A DNA stretch of 64,000 nucleotides from NCBI RefSeq assembly GCF_002803515.1, contig NZ_PHQX01000002.1, positions 1 through 64,000 on the forward strand. Reading direction: 5' to 3'. This stretch comes from Stenotrophomonas lactitubi. Its GTDB lineage: Bacteria > Pseudomonadota > Gammaproteobacteria > Xanthomonadales > Xanthomonadaceae. The notes beneath the pieces were generated by a model. That model made no database searches. It saw nothing but the letters and a program-made list of their open reading frames with translations, and was not told the origin of the DNA. Position numbers and translations under genes: made by a program. Shown here piece after piece: positions 38,109 to 47,506 of this stretch (position 1 is the first letter of the stretch; each line of letters begins with the position of its first letter).

Positions 38109-39677
38109 TCAGCCGGCGTTGCCGTCGTCCTCTCCGTCGGTGGAGGTCAACTGCTGCATCGGATCGGGGGTCAGCTCAGGGGGCAACGCGCGCTTTGACT
38201 TGCTGCCCAGTTCGGCAAGCCGGCGGGCACGGCTGATGGCCGACTGCGGCGAATCGATCAAGCGGTTGCGTGCGTCGGCGTAAGCCTTTCCTGCATCATC
38301 AAGCTTCTTGCCCATGGCATTGAAGTCCTGCAGGAATCCAGTCAGGGCGTCCAGCACCAGTCCACCGGCTTCACTGATCTTCAATGCCTGCTTCTGCACC
38401 TTGTCACGTGTCCACAGTCGCTCGGCCACCCTCAACAGGGCCATCAGCGTATTGGGCGAAGCGAACACCACGCGGTTGTCGAAGGCATACGCCTGCAGTG
38501 CACCATCCGCGCCCAGCGCCGCCGACAGCGCGCCTTCGATGGGAACGAAAGCGATGGTGATATCCAGGGTCTCGCTGCCAAGAGCCTTCGGATAGTTCTT
38601 TTCGCCCAGATCCTTGACGTGCTGGCGCAGCGCCACCGCATGGCGGCGCAATGCATCTTCGGACTGTTCCGGCGTGGCGGCATTCATCGCCTCCTGCCAG
38701 GCGATCAGGTTGACCTTGCTGTCGATCACCACGCTGCGCTCATCGGGGAACTGCACCACCACGTCCGGCCGCAGGCGCGCGCCCTCATCATCCACGGCGT
38801 GCTTCTGCCGCTGGTAGTGAACGCCCTCCTCCAGGCCTGAGCCACGCAGCACGTTGTCGAGCATCAGCTCGCCCCAGTCACCGCGCACCTTGGCGCTGCC
38901 TTTCAGCGCATTGGTCAGCGCCGAGGCCTGTGCAGCCATGTCCTGGTTGAGCGTCTTCAGTTCACCCACCGCGCCAAGCAGGCTGGCACGCTGCCTCGCC
39001 TCTTCCCCGTACAGCGTGTCGACCCGGTTGCGGAAATCCCCCAGCCTGTCGGCAAAGGGTTTGAGCAGCCCTTCGATATCCGCGCGCGACTGCACCGTTG
39101 CCTGGCGCACGTTCTTTTCGAACTGTTGTCCGCGTTCGTCGAACACCTTGCCCGCCAGTTCGGCGAAGGCGCCGGAGAGCTTTTCCTTGGCAGTATCCAG
39201 ATAGCTGCGCAGCTCGGCACTGGCGCGTTCGGAATGCTGCAGGTTGGCCAGCGCGCGAGCATGTTCGCCATGCAGCTGCTGGTAGCGCTGCTGCGCGTGT
39301 TGCAGCTCCTTGCTGGACTCGGCCAGACCGGCCCGTACCTGCGCCAGGGCAGCTTCGCGCTCGGCCAACATCGCTTCACGACTGGACGCCAACGCGGCCT
39401 CCCGCTCCACGCGTGCGGTCAGGGTAGTGACGAGCTGGGCGTGCTGCAGGCTTCGGCCACGCTCGCTTTCCAGCTCTGCCAGCAACGCTTCCAGCCGACC
39501 TCGCAGTTGACCGGCGTCAACCAGGGCCAGGCGATGCTGCTCGCGTTCGGTAACCAGCTGCTGCTGTGCTTCAGCAGCGGGGGCGCTGTTGGATGCCCGA
39601 CGCCACAGCAGTACCAGCACCAGCAACGTCGCCAGCAGCAGCACCACGGCGACAATCATGAGGACTTCGATGTTCAT
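38109..39677 (-). CDS. rmuC: DNA recombination protein RmuC
   Basis: A 522-residue protein with one N-terminal membrane helix (VLMIVAVVLLLATLLVLVLLW), a long coiled coil to about residue 220, then the RmuC domain with nuclease-like motifs (GDWGELMLDNVLRGSGLEEGVHY, RPDVVVQFPDERSVVIDSKVNL). RmuC limits DNA inversions and rearrangements. ATG 39677 is chosen because the transmembrane helix follows directly. Confidence 0.93.
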   Translation of the reverse strand: MNIEVLMIVAVVLLLATLLVLVLLWRRASNSAPAAEAQQQLVTEREQHRLALVDAGQLRGRLEALLAELESERGRSLQHAQLVTTLTARVEREAALASSREAMLAEREAALAQVRAGLAESSKELQHAQQRYQQLHGEHARALANLQHSERASAELRSYLDTAKEKLSGAFAELAGKVFDERGQQFEKNVRQATVQSRADIEGLLKPFADRLGDFRNRVDTLYGEEARQRASLLGAVGELKTLNQDMAAQASALTNALKGSAKVRGDWGELMLDNVLRGSGLEEGVHYQRQKHAVDDEGARLRPDVVVQFPDERSVVIDSKVNLIAWQEAMNAATPEQSEDALRRHAVALRQHVKDLGEKNYPKALGSETLDITIAFVPIEGALSAALGADGALQAYAFDNRVVFASPNTLMALLRVAERLWTRDKVQKQALKISEAGGLVLDALTGFLQDFNAMGKKLDDAGKAYADARNRLIDSPQSAISRARRLAELGSKSKRALPPELTPDPMQQLTSTDGEDDGNAG

Positions 39678-39732
39678 GCGACCAGTGTAGCCCCGCTGCG
39701 CTAGCCTTGGTCGGACCACATCGGACCCGCCC

Positions 39733-40338
39733 ATGCTTGTTCTCTACGGAAAGCCCACCTCGATCAACGTGCGCAAAGTGCTGTGGCTGTGCGCCGAACT
39801 CGATCTCCCGCTTACGCATGAACCAACCCCCGCGCCGGACCTGCTGGCCACGCTGAATCCGAGCCGGCAGGTGCCGGCGCTACGCGACGGCGACTTCGTG
39901 CTGTGGGAGTCCAACAGCATCTGCCGCTACCTGGCCGCACGCCAGGGCCGCGATGACCTGCTGCCCGCCACGGCACAGGGCCGCGCCAAGGTCGAGCAGT
40001 GGATGGACTGGCAGGCCACCGACCTCAACAGCGCCTGGCGCCACGTGTTCATGGCCCGCGTGCGCCAGCACCCCGACTTCGCGGACGACGCGCGCGCGGA
40101 GGCCAGCCTGACGCACTGGAATCATCTGATGACACTGCTCGATGCACAGCTGGCGACGACCGATGGCTACGTGGTGGGCAACACCTTCACCCTGGCCGAC
40201 ATCGTGCTCGGCCTGTCCACCCAGCGCTGGCGCAGCACACCGGGAAACAAACCGGCGCTGCCCCACGTGGAAGCCTGGTTCGAGCGCCTGCGCCCCCGCC
40301 CGGGCTTCGCTAAACATGTGGACAACGGCGTGGCGTAA
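39733..40338 (+). CDS. Glutathione S-transferase family protein
   Basis: A 201-residue GST. The thioredoxin-like N-terminal domain (LVLYGKPTSINVRKVLWLCAELDLP) has Ser in the usual catalytic position, and VPALRDGDFVLWESNSICRYLA holds the cis-Pro and glutathione-binding ES pair. The C-terminal helical domain contains FTLADIVLGLSTQRW. Divergent from rmuC with a 55-bp gap. Substrate unknown. Confidence 0.88.
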   Translation: MLVLYGKPTSINVRKVLWLCAELDLPLTHEPTPAPDLLATLNPSRQVPALRDGDFVLWESNSICRYLAARQGRDDLLPATAQGRAKVEQWMDWQATDLNSAWRHVFMARVRQHPDFADDARAEASLTHWNHLMTLLDAQLATTDGYVVGNTFTLADIVLGLSTQRWRSTPGNKPALPHVEAWFERLRPRPGFAKHVDNGVA

Positions 40339-40348
40339 GGGAGTTTCC

Positions 40349-40394
40349 GGCAGGGCTGCGCCCTGCACCTGCAGAGGCAACGTCAACATCGAAA
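40349..40394. repeat. Upstream module of element D
   Basis: Hairpin GGCAGGGCTGCGCCCTGCAC... (40349-40373) followed by a decayed array (AACGTCAACATCGAA). It matches the module upstream of element C in sequence and relative position. Confidence 0.7.
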
Positions 40395-40412
40395 GGCAGC
40401 ATTCGGTGGGAT

Positions 40413-40516
40413 GGCGGGGTGGCATGGATTTGCAGGACACGCCGTAAACCCATCCATGGGGGCTCGTAGGCGCCATCCATGGCGCCTGCGGTCCCGCAAA
40501 CCCATGCCACCCCGCC
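40413..40516 (-). repeat. Long-hairpin element D
   Basis: Arms of 26 bp (40413-40438 and 40491-40516) complementary except for two A.C pairs. The 52-nt core (40439-40490) matches elements A and C in ACGCCGTaAACCCATCCATG; its inner hairpin has a different but self-complementary stem, AGGCGCCAT with ATGGCGCCT (40468-40476 and 40479-40487). It sits between convergent GST and oxidoreductase genes, followed by a SMAG palindrome at 40541-40564. Confidence 0.85.
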
Positions 40517-40540
40517 TTTCACGGACTTCCGCGATCTGCA

Positions 40541-40564
40541 GTAGATCCACGCCATGCGTGGATG
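40541..40564. repeat. SMAG-type palindrome
   Basis: Begins GTAG, stem ATCCACGC/GCGTGGAT. Identical stem to the copy at 22894, also next to a long-hairpin element, so the two repeat types are physically linked at both sites. Confidence 0.8.
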
Positions 40565-40614
40565 AAGGTCAGAAGGATCGCTTCGGGTTTCTTGTCTCCG
40601 GTTGGCCCGAACAC

Positions 40615-41622
40615 TTACCAGCCTTCCAACACGATCTTTCCCTTCGCCCGATGGCTCTCCAGCAGCGCATGAGCACGCCGCAGGTTGGCCGCGTCGATGC
40701 GCCCGAAGTGCTCACCCAGCGTGGTCTGCAGCACACCGGCATCGACCAGTTCGGCCACCCGGTTCAGTAGTTCGTGCTGACGCTGCATGTCCGCGGTCTT
40801 GTACAGCGGCCGGGTGAACATCGATTCCCAGTGCAGCGACAGCGCCTTGCGCTTGAGCGCCATCACATCGATCTGGCCCGGATCATCGATCAGCCCCAGC
40901 TGCCCCTGCGGCGCCAGCAGCTCGACGATCTGCGCATAGTGCTGGTCGGTGTGGGTCAGGCTGGCCACGTGGTCCACCTCGGTGATGCCCAGCCGGGTCA
41001 GGCCCTCGGCCAGCGGCCGGGTGTGGTCGATCACATGGTGCGCGCCCATCGCCTGCACCCAGTCCTGGGTCTCCGGGCGCGAGGCGGTGCCGATCACCGT
41101 CAGCTTGGTCAGCCGACGCGCCAACTGCACAAGGATCGAACCCACGCCGCCCGCTGCCCCGATCACCAGCAGGGTCTGGCCGTCACCACCGCCTTCGGCG
41201 ATGCGCAGGCGGTCGAACAACAGTTCCCACGCGGTGATCGCGGTCAGCGGCAGCGCCGCCGCCGCGGCATCGTCCAGGCTGGTCGGCTTGCGGCCAACGC
41301 TGCGCTCGTCCACCAGCTGGTATTCGGCATTGCTGCCCGGGCGATCGATCACACCGGCGTAGTACACCGCGTCGCCGGGCTGGAACAGGGTCACCTCGCT
41401 ACCGATCGCATCGACCACACCAACCGCGTCCCACCCCAGCACGCGTGGGCCGTCGGTGGCAGCGCCGCGTCGCACCTTGGTGTCGACCGGGTTCACCGCC
41501 ACCGCGCGCACCGCCACCCGCAGGTCGCGTGGGCCCGGCTGCGGCAGGGGCAGGTCGAGGTCGATCAGGGCCTGCGGGTCGTCGATCGGCAGGCCGGCAT
41601 GGGTGTAGGCAATGGCGCGCAT
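40615..41622 (-). CDS. Zinc-type alcohol dehydrogenase family / quinone oxidoreductase
   Basis: A 335-residue medium-chain dehydrogenase of the bacterial quinone-oxidoreductase-like group. Family sequence: AVAVNPVDTKVRRG, LGWDAVGVVDAIGSEV, DDAAAAALPLTAITAWELLFDRL and the nucleotide-binding LLVIGAAGGVGSILVQLA. No zinc-ligand Cys cluster is seen, so it is probably NADPH-dependent and zinc-free. It is divergent from a LysR regulator 89 bp away, the usual arrangement for a regulated target. Confidence 0.88.
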   Translation of the reverse strand: MRAIAYTHAGLPIDDPQALIDLDLPLPQPGPRDLRVAVRAVAVNPVDTKVRRGAATDGPRVLGWDAVGVVDAIGSEVTLFQPGDAVYYAGVIDRPGSNAEYQLVDERSVGRKPTSLDDAAAAALPLTAITAWELLFDRLRIAEGGGDGQTLLVIGAAGGVGSILVQLARRLTKLTVIGTASRPETQDWVQAMGAHHVIDHTRPLAEGLTRLGITEVDHVASLTHTDQHYAQIVELLAPQGQLGLIDDPGQIDVMALKRKALSLHWESMFTRPLYKTADMQRQHELLNRVAELVDAGVLQTTLGEHFGRIDAANLRRAHALLESHRAKGKIVLEGW

Positions 41623-41711
41623 GGGGGAGATCCAATGAGGAGAGGCCACAGCGTGCGCCGTGCGCAGGGGGGCAGAAAGGCGCAGAATCGGTCAACACTT
41701 TCACTGCAGCA

Positions 41712-42686
41712 ATGAAAATGGTCCGTTTCGACGATCTGCAGCTGTTCGTCCGTACCGCTGCGCTGGGCAGCTTCTCGCAGGCCGCACGCGAGGCCGATCT
41801 GCTGCCGGGCCAGGTGGCCGCGGCGGTGGCGCGGCTGGAGCGCGAGCTGGACCTGCGCCTGTTCGTGCGTACCACCCGCAGCCTGCGGCTGACCGCCGAA
41901 GGCGCGCTGTACCTGCCCTACGCACAGGACGTTCTGACCACCCTGCGCGAAGGCCAGGCGCGGGTGCAGGGCGAGGATGCCGAACTGCATGGCACCCTGC
42001 AGTTGTCGGCGCCCTCGGACTTCGGCCGCAACCTGCTGCTGCCGTGGCTGACCGCGTTCCGTGCCGCACATCCACGGCTGCGCCTGCACCTGCGCCTGTC
42101 CGATGAAGTGGCCGACGTGTTCCGCGACCCGGTCGACGTGGCGATCCGCATTGGCCACTTCGACGATGCCAGCTACGTTGCCCTGCCGTTGCTGGAAGGC
42201 AACCGGCGCGTGCTGGCCGCATCGCCGGAGTACCTGCGGCGGCGTGGCACGCCGACCCGGCTGGACGATCTGCGTGAACACGATTGCCTTGTCTACCAGC
42301 TCGGAGGGCGTGCCTACGATCGCTGGTCATTCGAGCTGGAGGGGCGCCGCGTAGTGATCCCGGTGCGCGGGCCATTGGTCTGCGACGACGCTGACGTGGT
42401 GCGGCGTTGGGCGGTCGCCGGCGAGGGCATCACCTACAAATCCTGGCTGGACGTGCGCGACGACGTGCTGGGTGGACGCCTGCAGGTGCTGCTGGATGGC
42501 ATCGGCAGCCACATCCCCCTGCAGCTGGTGTGTCCGCACCGCAAGCAGTTCTCACCGGCGGTGCGGCAACTGCACGCGCAGCTGCGCCAGTACCTGCAAC
42601 CGCTGCTGTCCGCGATGCCCGGCCATGACGGCCTGCCCCTGTCGCCTGCAACGCCGCTGGCCGACAATGGTGCTCCCCCGTTGTAA
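41712..42686 (+). CDS. LysR-family transcriptional regulator
   Basis: A 324-residue LTTR. The N-terminal helix-turn-helix is LQLFVRTAALGSFSQAAREADLLPGQVAAAVARLERELDLRL-type, followed by a substrate-binding domain (DVAIRIGHFDDASYVALPLL). It is divergent from the oxidoreductase gene and likely controls it. ATG 41712 or 41718 both fit. Followed after 12 bp by a LysE-type exporter. Confidence 0.9.
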   Translation: MKMVRFDDLQLFVRTAALGSFSQAAREADLLPGQVAAAVARLERELDLRLFVRTTRSLRLTAEGALYLPYAQDVLTTLREGQARVQGEDAELHGTLQLSAPSDFGRNLLLPWLTAFRAAHPRLRLHLRLSDEVADVFRDPVDVAIRIGHFDDASYVALPLLEGNRRVLAASPEYLRRRGTPTRLDDLREHDCLVYQLGGRAYDRWSFELEGRRVVIPVRGPLVCDDADVVRRWAVAGEGITYKSWLDVRDDVLGGRLQVLLDGIGSHIPLQLVCPHRKQFSPAVRQLHAQLRQYLQPLLSAMPGHDGLPLSPATPLADNGAPPL

Positions 42687-42698
42687 GAGAATCGCGCC

Positions 42699-43328
42699 AT
42701 GCCGTGGATGGGCATCCAGGACCTGTGGACCTTCCTGCTCGCTGTGCTGGTGTTTCTGGCCCTGCCCGGGCCGGGCACCTTCACCCTGCTGACCGCCACT
42801 GGTCGTGGCGGTGTACGCGGCGGCTACACGGCGCTGGCCGGCCTGCTGGTCGGCGACCAGATCCTGATGTGGCTGGCATTGGCCGGCGTGGCCGCGCTGC
42901 TGAAGGCCAATCCGACGGTGTTCCATGCCGTGCAGTATCTCGGCGCGGCGTACCTGGTGTGGGTAGGCATCAGCCTGCTGCGCACGCCCAAGGGTGACGG
43001 TGCCGAGGTCGGCCCGGTGCGCATGCAGCCAGGCCGCTACTTCCACCAGGCGATCCTGGTCAGCCTGCTCAATCCGAAGGCGATCCTGTTCTACATGGCG
43101 TTCCTGCCGTTGTTCATCGACCCCAAAGCCCATCAGGGCATGGCCACCTTCGCGGCGCTGGCCGGAATCATCTTCGTGGTCAGCATCGCCTACTGCTCGC
43201 TGCTGATCTGGGTCGGCAACCTGGCCCGCCGTCGGTTGATCCAGCACCCGCGGGTCAGCGATGCGCTGCGGCGTGTGGCCGGCCTGTTCCTGGTCGGATT
43301 CGGCATCCGCCTGGGCCTGAACGGGTGA
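42699..43328 (+). CDS. LysE/RhtB-family amino-acid exporter
   Basis: A 209-residue membrane protein with about six helices. Signatures: FLALPGPGTFTLLTATGRGGVRGGY near the N-terminus and VSLLNPKAILFYMAFLPLFID in the middle, as in RhtB/LeuE exporters of homoserine, threonine or leucine. Probably co-transcribed with the upstream LysR gene; its stop overlaps the next GTG start by 4 bp. Confidence 0.9.
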   Translation: MPWMGIQDLWTFLLAVLVFLALPGPGTFTLLTATGRGGVRGGYTALAGLLVGDQILMWLALAGVAALLKANPTVFHAVQYLGAAYLVWVGISLLRTPKGDGAEVGPVRMQPGRYFHQAILVSLLNPKAILFYMAFLPLFIDPKAHQGMATFAALAGIIFVVSIAYCSLLIWVGNLARRRLIQHPRVSDALRRVAGLFLVGFGIRLGLNG

Positions 43329-43771
43329 TCCGGCGGCGGCTGGCGCTGGTGTTCATCGGGCTCATGGCCGGCACCGCAGCGGCCAGCGCACAGGACCATC
43401 GCTGCCTCACCGGGGGCCGCAACGACGGCATCCACCTGCTGTGGCGCTGGCTGGACGATGGCAGCGCCGAGGTGCAGTACGCCGGGCAACGCGGCCGCCT
43501 GCAGGTGCAACGGGCGTCGCAGGAAACGACGGTGCTGGACGAGGACCGCCCGTACCAGTTCGACAGCGTCTGGGAAGAACGCATCGGTGGCCGCCTCAAT
43601 GGGCGCTACTACCTGACCACGCAGGGCGCGCGCGTCTACGGTTTCAGCTACGAGCGCGCCCGCGACGGGCGACGCACCGAGTTCAATGAGGACGTCGAGG
43701 CGTGGCAGGAAGATGGCTGCCATTGGGCGGGCGTCGAGCCGCTGACCGTCGCGTCGAGTGGGCTCGACTGA
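43325..43771 (+). CDS. Secreted protein of unknown function
   Basis: A 148-residue protein with a cleavable signal peptide (LALVFIGLMAGTAAASAQ). The mature part has two Cys (HRCLTGG and DGCHWAG) that may form a disulfide, and a beta-rich body (QTTVL, PYQFDSVWEERIGGRLNGRYYLT). I do not recognise the family. The start is GTG overlapping the exporter's stop, so it is translationally coupled. Confidence 0.75.
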   Translation: MIRRRLALVFIGLMAGTAAASAQDHRCLTGGRNDGIHLLWRWLDDGSAEVQYAGQRGRLQVQRASQETTVLDEDRPYQFDSVWEERIGGRLNGRYYLTTQGARVYGFSYERARDGRRTEFNEDVEAWQEDGCHWAGVEPLTVASSGLD

Positions 43772-43786
43772 GCCGACGCGACGGCC

Positions 43787-43808
43787 GCCAACCAGGGTTG
43801 GCGCCTAC
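43787..43808. repeat. SMAG-type palindrome overlapping a stop codon
   Basis: Stem GCCAACC/GGTTGGC ending CTAC (43805-43808). The CTA is the complement of the TAG stop of the following minus-strand LysR gene, so the repeat terminus supplies the stop codon. Confidence 0.8.
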
Positions 43809-44716
43809 CAGGGCTGCGAATCATGCATTCCCTCGCGCAGGTGATCGATGAACACCCGCAGCTTGGGCGCCATCTGCTCGCGCGCGGGGTAGTACAGGTG
43901 GAAGCCGGGGAACGGCGGCTGCCAGTCCTGCAGCACACTCTGCAGTCGCCCAGCGGCGATGTCGTCGGCCATCAGCGAGGCGAAACCCTGGGCCATGCCC
44001 AGCCCCGCCAGCACGGCGTGATGGGCGACACCGGCATCGTTGAACGCCAGCCGCCCGCTCACTTCCACGTCCAGGTCGTGGCCTTCGCGGCTGAACTCCC
44101 AGGGCATCAGCCGGCCATTGGCCAGGCGGTGCACGATGCAGGCGTGGCCCTGCAGGTCATGCGGGGTCTGCGGCACGCCATGGCGTTCGAAATAGACCGG
44201 CGTAGCCACCACCACCTGCCGCTCGGGTGGCCCGACCGGCACCGCGATCATGCCCTGTGCGAGTGATTCGCCCAGGCGGATGCCGGCGTCGAAGCCCTCG
44301 GCCACCAGATCGGTCAGCGCTGGGTCGACGCACAGTTCCACCTGCACCTGCGGGTAACGCGCAAGGAAGTCGGGCAGCCGCGGCAGCACCATGCGATCGG
44401 CGACGATGCGCGGCAGGGTCACGCGCAGCCGCCCGGCAGGCACCGAGCGCGCGCTGTCCAGTTCGGCAAATGCCTGGTCGATCTGGTCCAGGCCTCCGCG
44501 CACGCGCTGCAGGAAACGCGCGCCGTGTTCGGTCAGGCTCACCCGCCGCGTGGTCCGCTGCAGCAGGCGCACGCCCATCCGCGCTTCCAGCGCACGCACG
44601 CTCTGCGACAGCGCCGAGGTCGACACGCCCAGCGCGTTGGCGGCGCGGGTGAAGCTGGCATGTTCGGCCACGCGGACAAAGGCGACCACGGCAGTGAGGG
44701 GCGCGGAGGCATCCAT
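43805..44716 (-). CDS. LysR-family transcriptional regulator
   Basis: A 303-residue LTTR. Helix-turn-helix: FVRVAEHASFTRAANALGVSTSALSQSVRALE. The effector domain has the usual LPRLPDFLARYPQVQVELCVDPALTDLVAEGFDAGIRLGE-type sequence of the CrgA/DsdC-like group. ATG 44716 is used; the longer frame adds unrelated residues. Divergent from the aldo/keto reductase gene (121-bp gap), which is its likely target. The stop codon lies in a SMAG repeat. Confidence 0.9.
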   Translation of the reverse strand: MDASAPLTAVVAFVRVAEHASFTRAANALGVSTSALSQSVRALEARMGVRLLQRTTRRVSLTEHGARFLQRVRGGLDQIDQAFAELDSARSVPAGRLRVTLPRIVADRMVLPRLPDFLARYPQVQVELCVDPALTDLVAEGFDAGIRLGESLAQGMIAVPVGPPERQVVVATPVYFERHGVPQTPHDLQGHACIVHRLANGRLMPWEFSREGHDLDVEVSGRLAFNDAGVAHHAVLAGLGMAQGFASLMADDIAAGRLQSVLQDWQPPFPGFHLYYPAREQMAPKLRVFIDHLREGMHDSQPW

Positions 44717-44837
44717 TGTGAAGCCAACCTTCAAGGTAAGTCCGTTGGCACGCAGTTTATCCACATGATGGCGTGGAGGATGCTGTGCCCCTCGCCACTG
44801 CCCATCCAGGCGTGGCGCCTTCCCCAAGGAGATCCGC

Positions 44838-45833
<996 letters not shown>

Positions 45834-46008
45834 GAGCAGCCGGGACGAACGCACACCGGTGGCTGCCGCCGGATTGTGCCGATTCCGGCAGCCTGGCCGG
45901 GGCGCAGCGCGCGCCACGCCATGCATGACCCCCGTCAGTGGCAATGCTGCGCTGCGTTCGGTCACACTCGGGAACTTGTCGTTCTCAGTCACCCCTTCCG
46001 AGGCCTGC

Positions 46009-47436
46009 ATGTCCCTGCTCCGGCGCAAGTCCCTAGATTCCGTCACCGTCCATGAAGCCGGCCGGCGCCTGGTCCCGACCCTCAGCTGGCCGCACCTGAT
46101 CGCGCTCGGCATCGGCGCCATCGTCGGCACCGGCATCTACACCCTGATCGGCGTCGGTGCCGACCGCGCCGGCCCCGCTGTGCTGATCTCCTTCGCCATC
46201 GCCGGCGCGGTGTGTGCCTGCGCTGCATTGGCCTACGCCGAACTGTCCACGATGATGCCGGCTGCCGGCAGCGCCTATACCTACAGCTACAGCGCGCTGG
46301 GCGAGGTCTTCGCCTGGGTGGTGGGCTGGAGCCTGATCCTGGAATACTCGCTGGTGGTGAGTACCGTGGCGGTCGGCTGGTCGGGCTATTTCGTCGGCTT
46401 CCTGGAATGGGTGCATACCCAGTTCGGCTGGGACCTGCGCCTGCCGGCCATGCTCGCGGCGGGCCCGCACGTCGATGGCGGCATGATCAACCTGCCCGCC
46501 ATCGTCATCACCTGGCTGGTGGCACTGATGCTGATGGCCGGTACCAAGGAGAGCGCCACCCTCAACGCGATCCTGGTCGTGTTCAAGCTGATCGCGCTGG
46601 CCATCTTCGTGGCGGTGGCCCTGCCGGCGTTCGATACCAACAACCTGCAGCCGTTCATGCCCTACGGCTTCGCCAAGACGCTGGGGCCGGATGGCGTCGA
46701 GCGCGGCGTGATGGCCGCAGCGGCAATCATCTTCTTCGCGTTCTACGGCTTCGATGCGATCTCCACCGCCGCCGAAGAAACCAAGAACCCGGCGCGCGAC
46801 CTGTCCATCGGCATCATCGGCTCGATGGTCGGCTGCACCATCGTGTACGTGCTGGTGGCGCTGGCCGCGATCGGTGCGATGAGCTACACCGTGTTCGGCC
46901 AGAGTGCCGAGCCGCTGGCACTGATCATGCGCCAGCTGGGCCAGCCAACCGCCGCGATGCTGATCGGCGTGATCGCCATCATCGCCCTGCCGACCGTGCT
47001 GCTGGCCTTCCTGTATGGCCAGAGCCGCATCTTCTTCGTGATGAGTCGCGATGGTCTGCTGCCGCGTGGCCTGTCCAAGGTCAACGCACGTACCGGCACG
47101 CCGGTGGCGACCACGCTGTTCACCGCCGTGGTGGTGTCGGCGCTGGCAGGTGTGGCGCGCCTGGACGAGATCGCCGCACTGGCCAATGCCGGCACCCTGG
47201 CTGCGTTCACCGCCGTTGGCATCTGCCTGGTGGTGCTGCGCGTGCGTGAGCCGAACCGCGAACGTACCTTCCGCACGCCGTTCGCCTTCATCGTCGGCCC
47301 GCTGGCGGCGCTGGGCTGCATCTATCTGTTCATCAGCCTGCCGCACACCACCCAGCTGTACTTCCTGGCGTGGAACGTGGTCGGCCTGGTGCTGTACTTC
47401 GCCTACAGCCGCCGCAATGCGCTGATCGGCCGGTAA
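46009..47436 (+). CDS. APC-family cationic/branched amino-acid permease (YfnA-like)
   Basis: A 475-residue transporter with twelve hydrophobic helices. The first helices contain SWPHLIALGIGAIVGTGIYTLIG and the family's FFAFYGFDAISTAAEETKNPARDLSIGI. This places it in the CAT group of the APC superfamily. ATG 46009 begins MSLLRRKSLDSV, typical for the family. GAGG lies upstream. Substrate not determined from sequence. Confidence 0.92.
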   Translation: MSLLRRKSLDSVTVHEAGRRLVPTLSWPHLIALGIGAIVGTGIYTLIGVGADRAGPAVLISFAIAGAVCACAALAYAELSTMMPAAGSAYTYSYSALGEVFAWVVGWSLILEYSLVVSTVAVGWSGYFVGFLEWVHTQFGWDLRLPAMLAAGPHVDGGMINLPAIVITWLVALMLMAGTKESATLNAILVVFKLIALAIFVAVALPAFDTNNLQPFMPYGFAKTLGPDGVERGVMAAAAIIFFAFYGFDAISTAAEETKNPARDLSIGIIGSMVGCTIVYVLVALAAIGAMSYTVFGQSAEPLALIMRQLGQPTAAMLIGVIAIIALPTVLLAFLYGQSRIFFVMSRDGLLPRGLSKVNARTGTPVATTLFTAVVVSALAGVARLDEIAALANAGTLAAFTAVGICLVVLRVREPNRERTFRTPFAFIVGPLAALGCIYLFISLPHTTQLYFLAWNVVGLVLYFAYSRRNALIGR

Positions 47437-47438
47437 AG

Positions 47439-47496
47439 GTAGCGCCGGGCCATGCCCGGCGGTCTTTGGGGATTGCCGGCCAGCGGCCGGCACTAC
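47439..47496. repeat. Two SMAG-type palindromes
   Basis: 47439-47462 begins GTAG with stem GCCGGGC/GCCCGGC; 47473-47496 ends CTAC with stem TGCCGGCC/GGCCGGCA. They lie between the convergent permease and dipeptidase genes. Confidence 0.85.
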
Positions 47497-47506
47497 CGCA
47501 GGGCGG

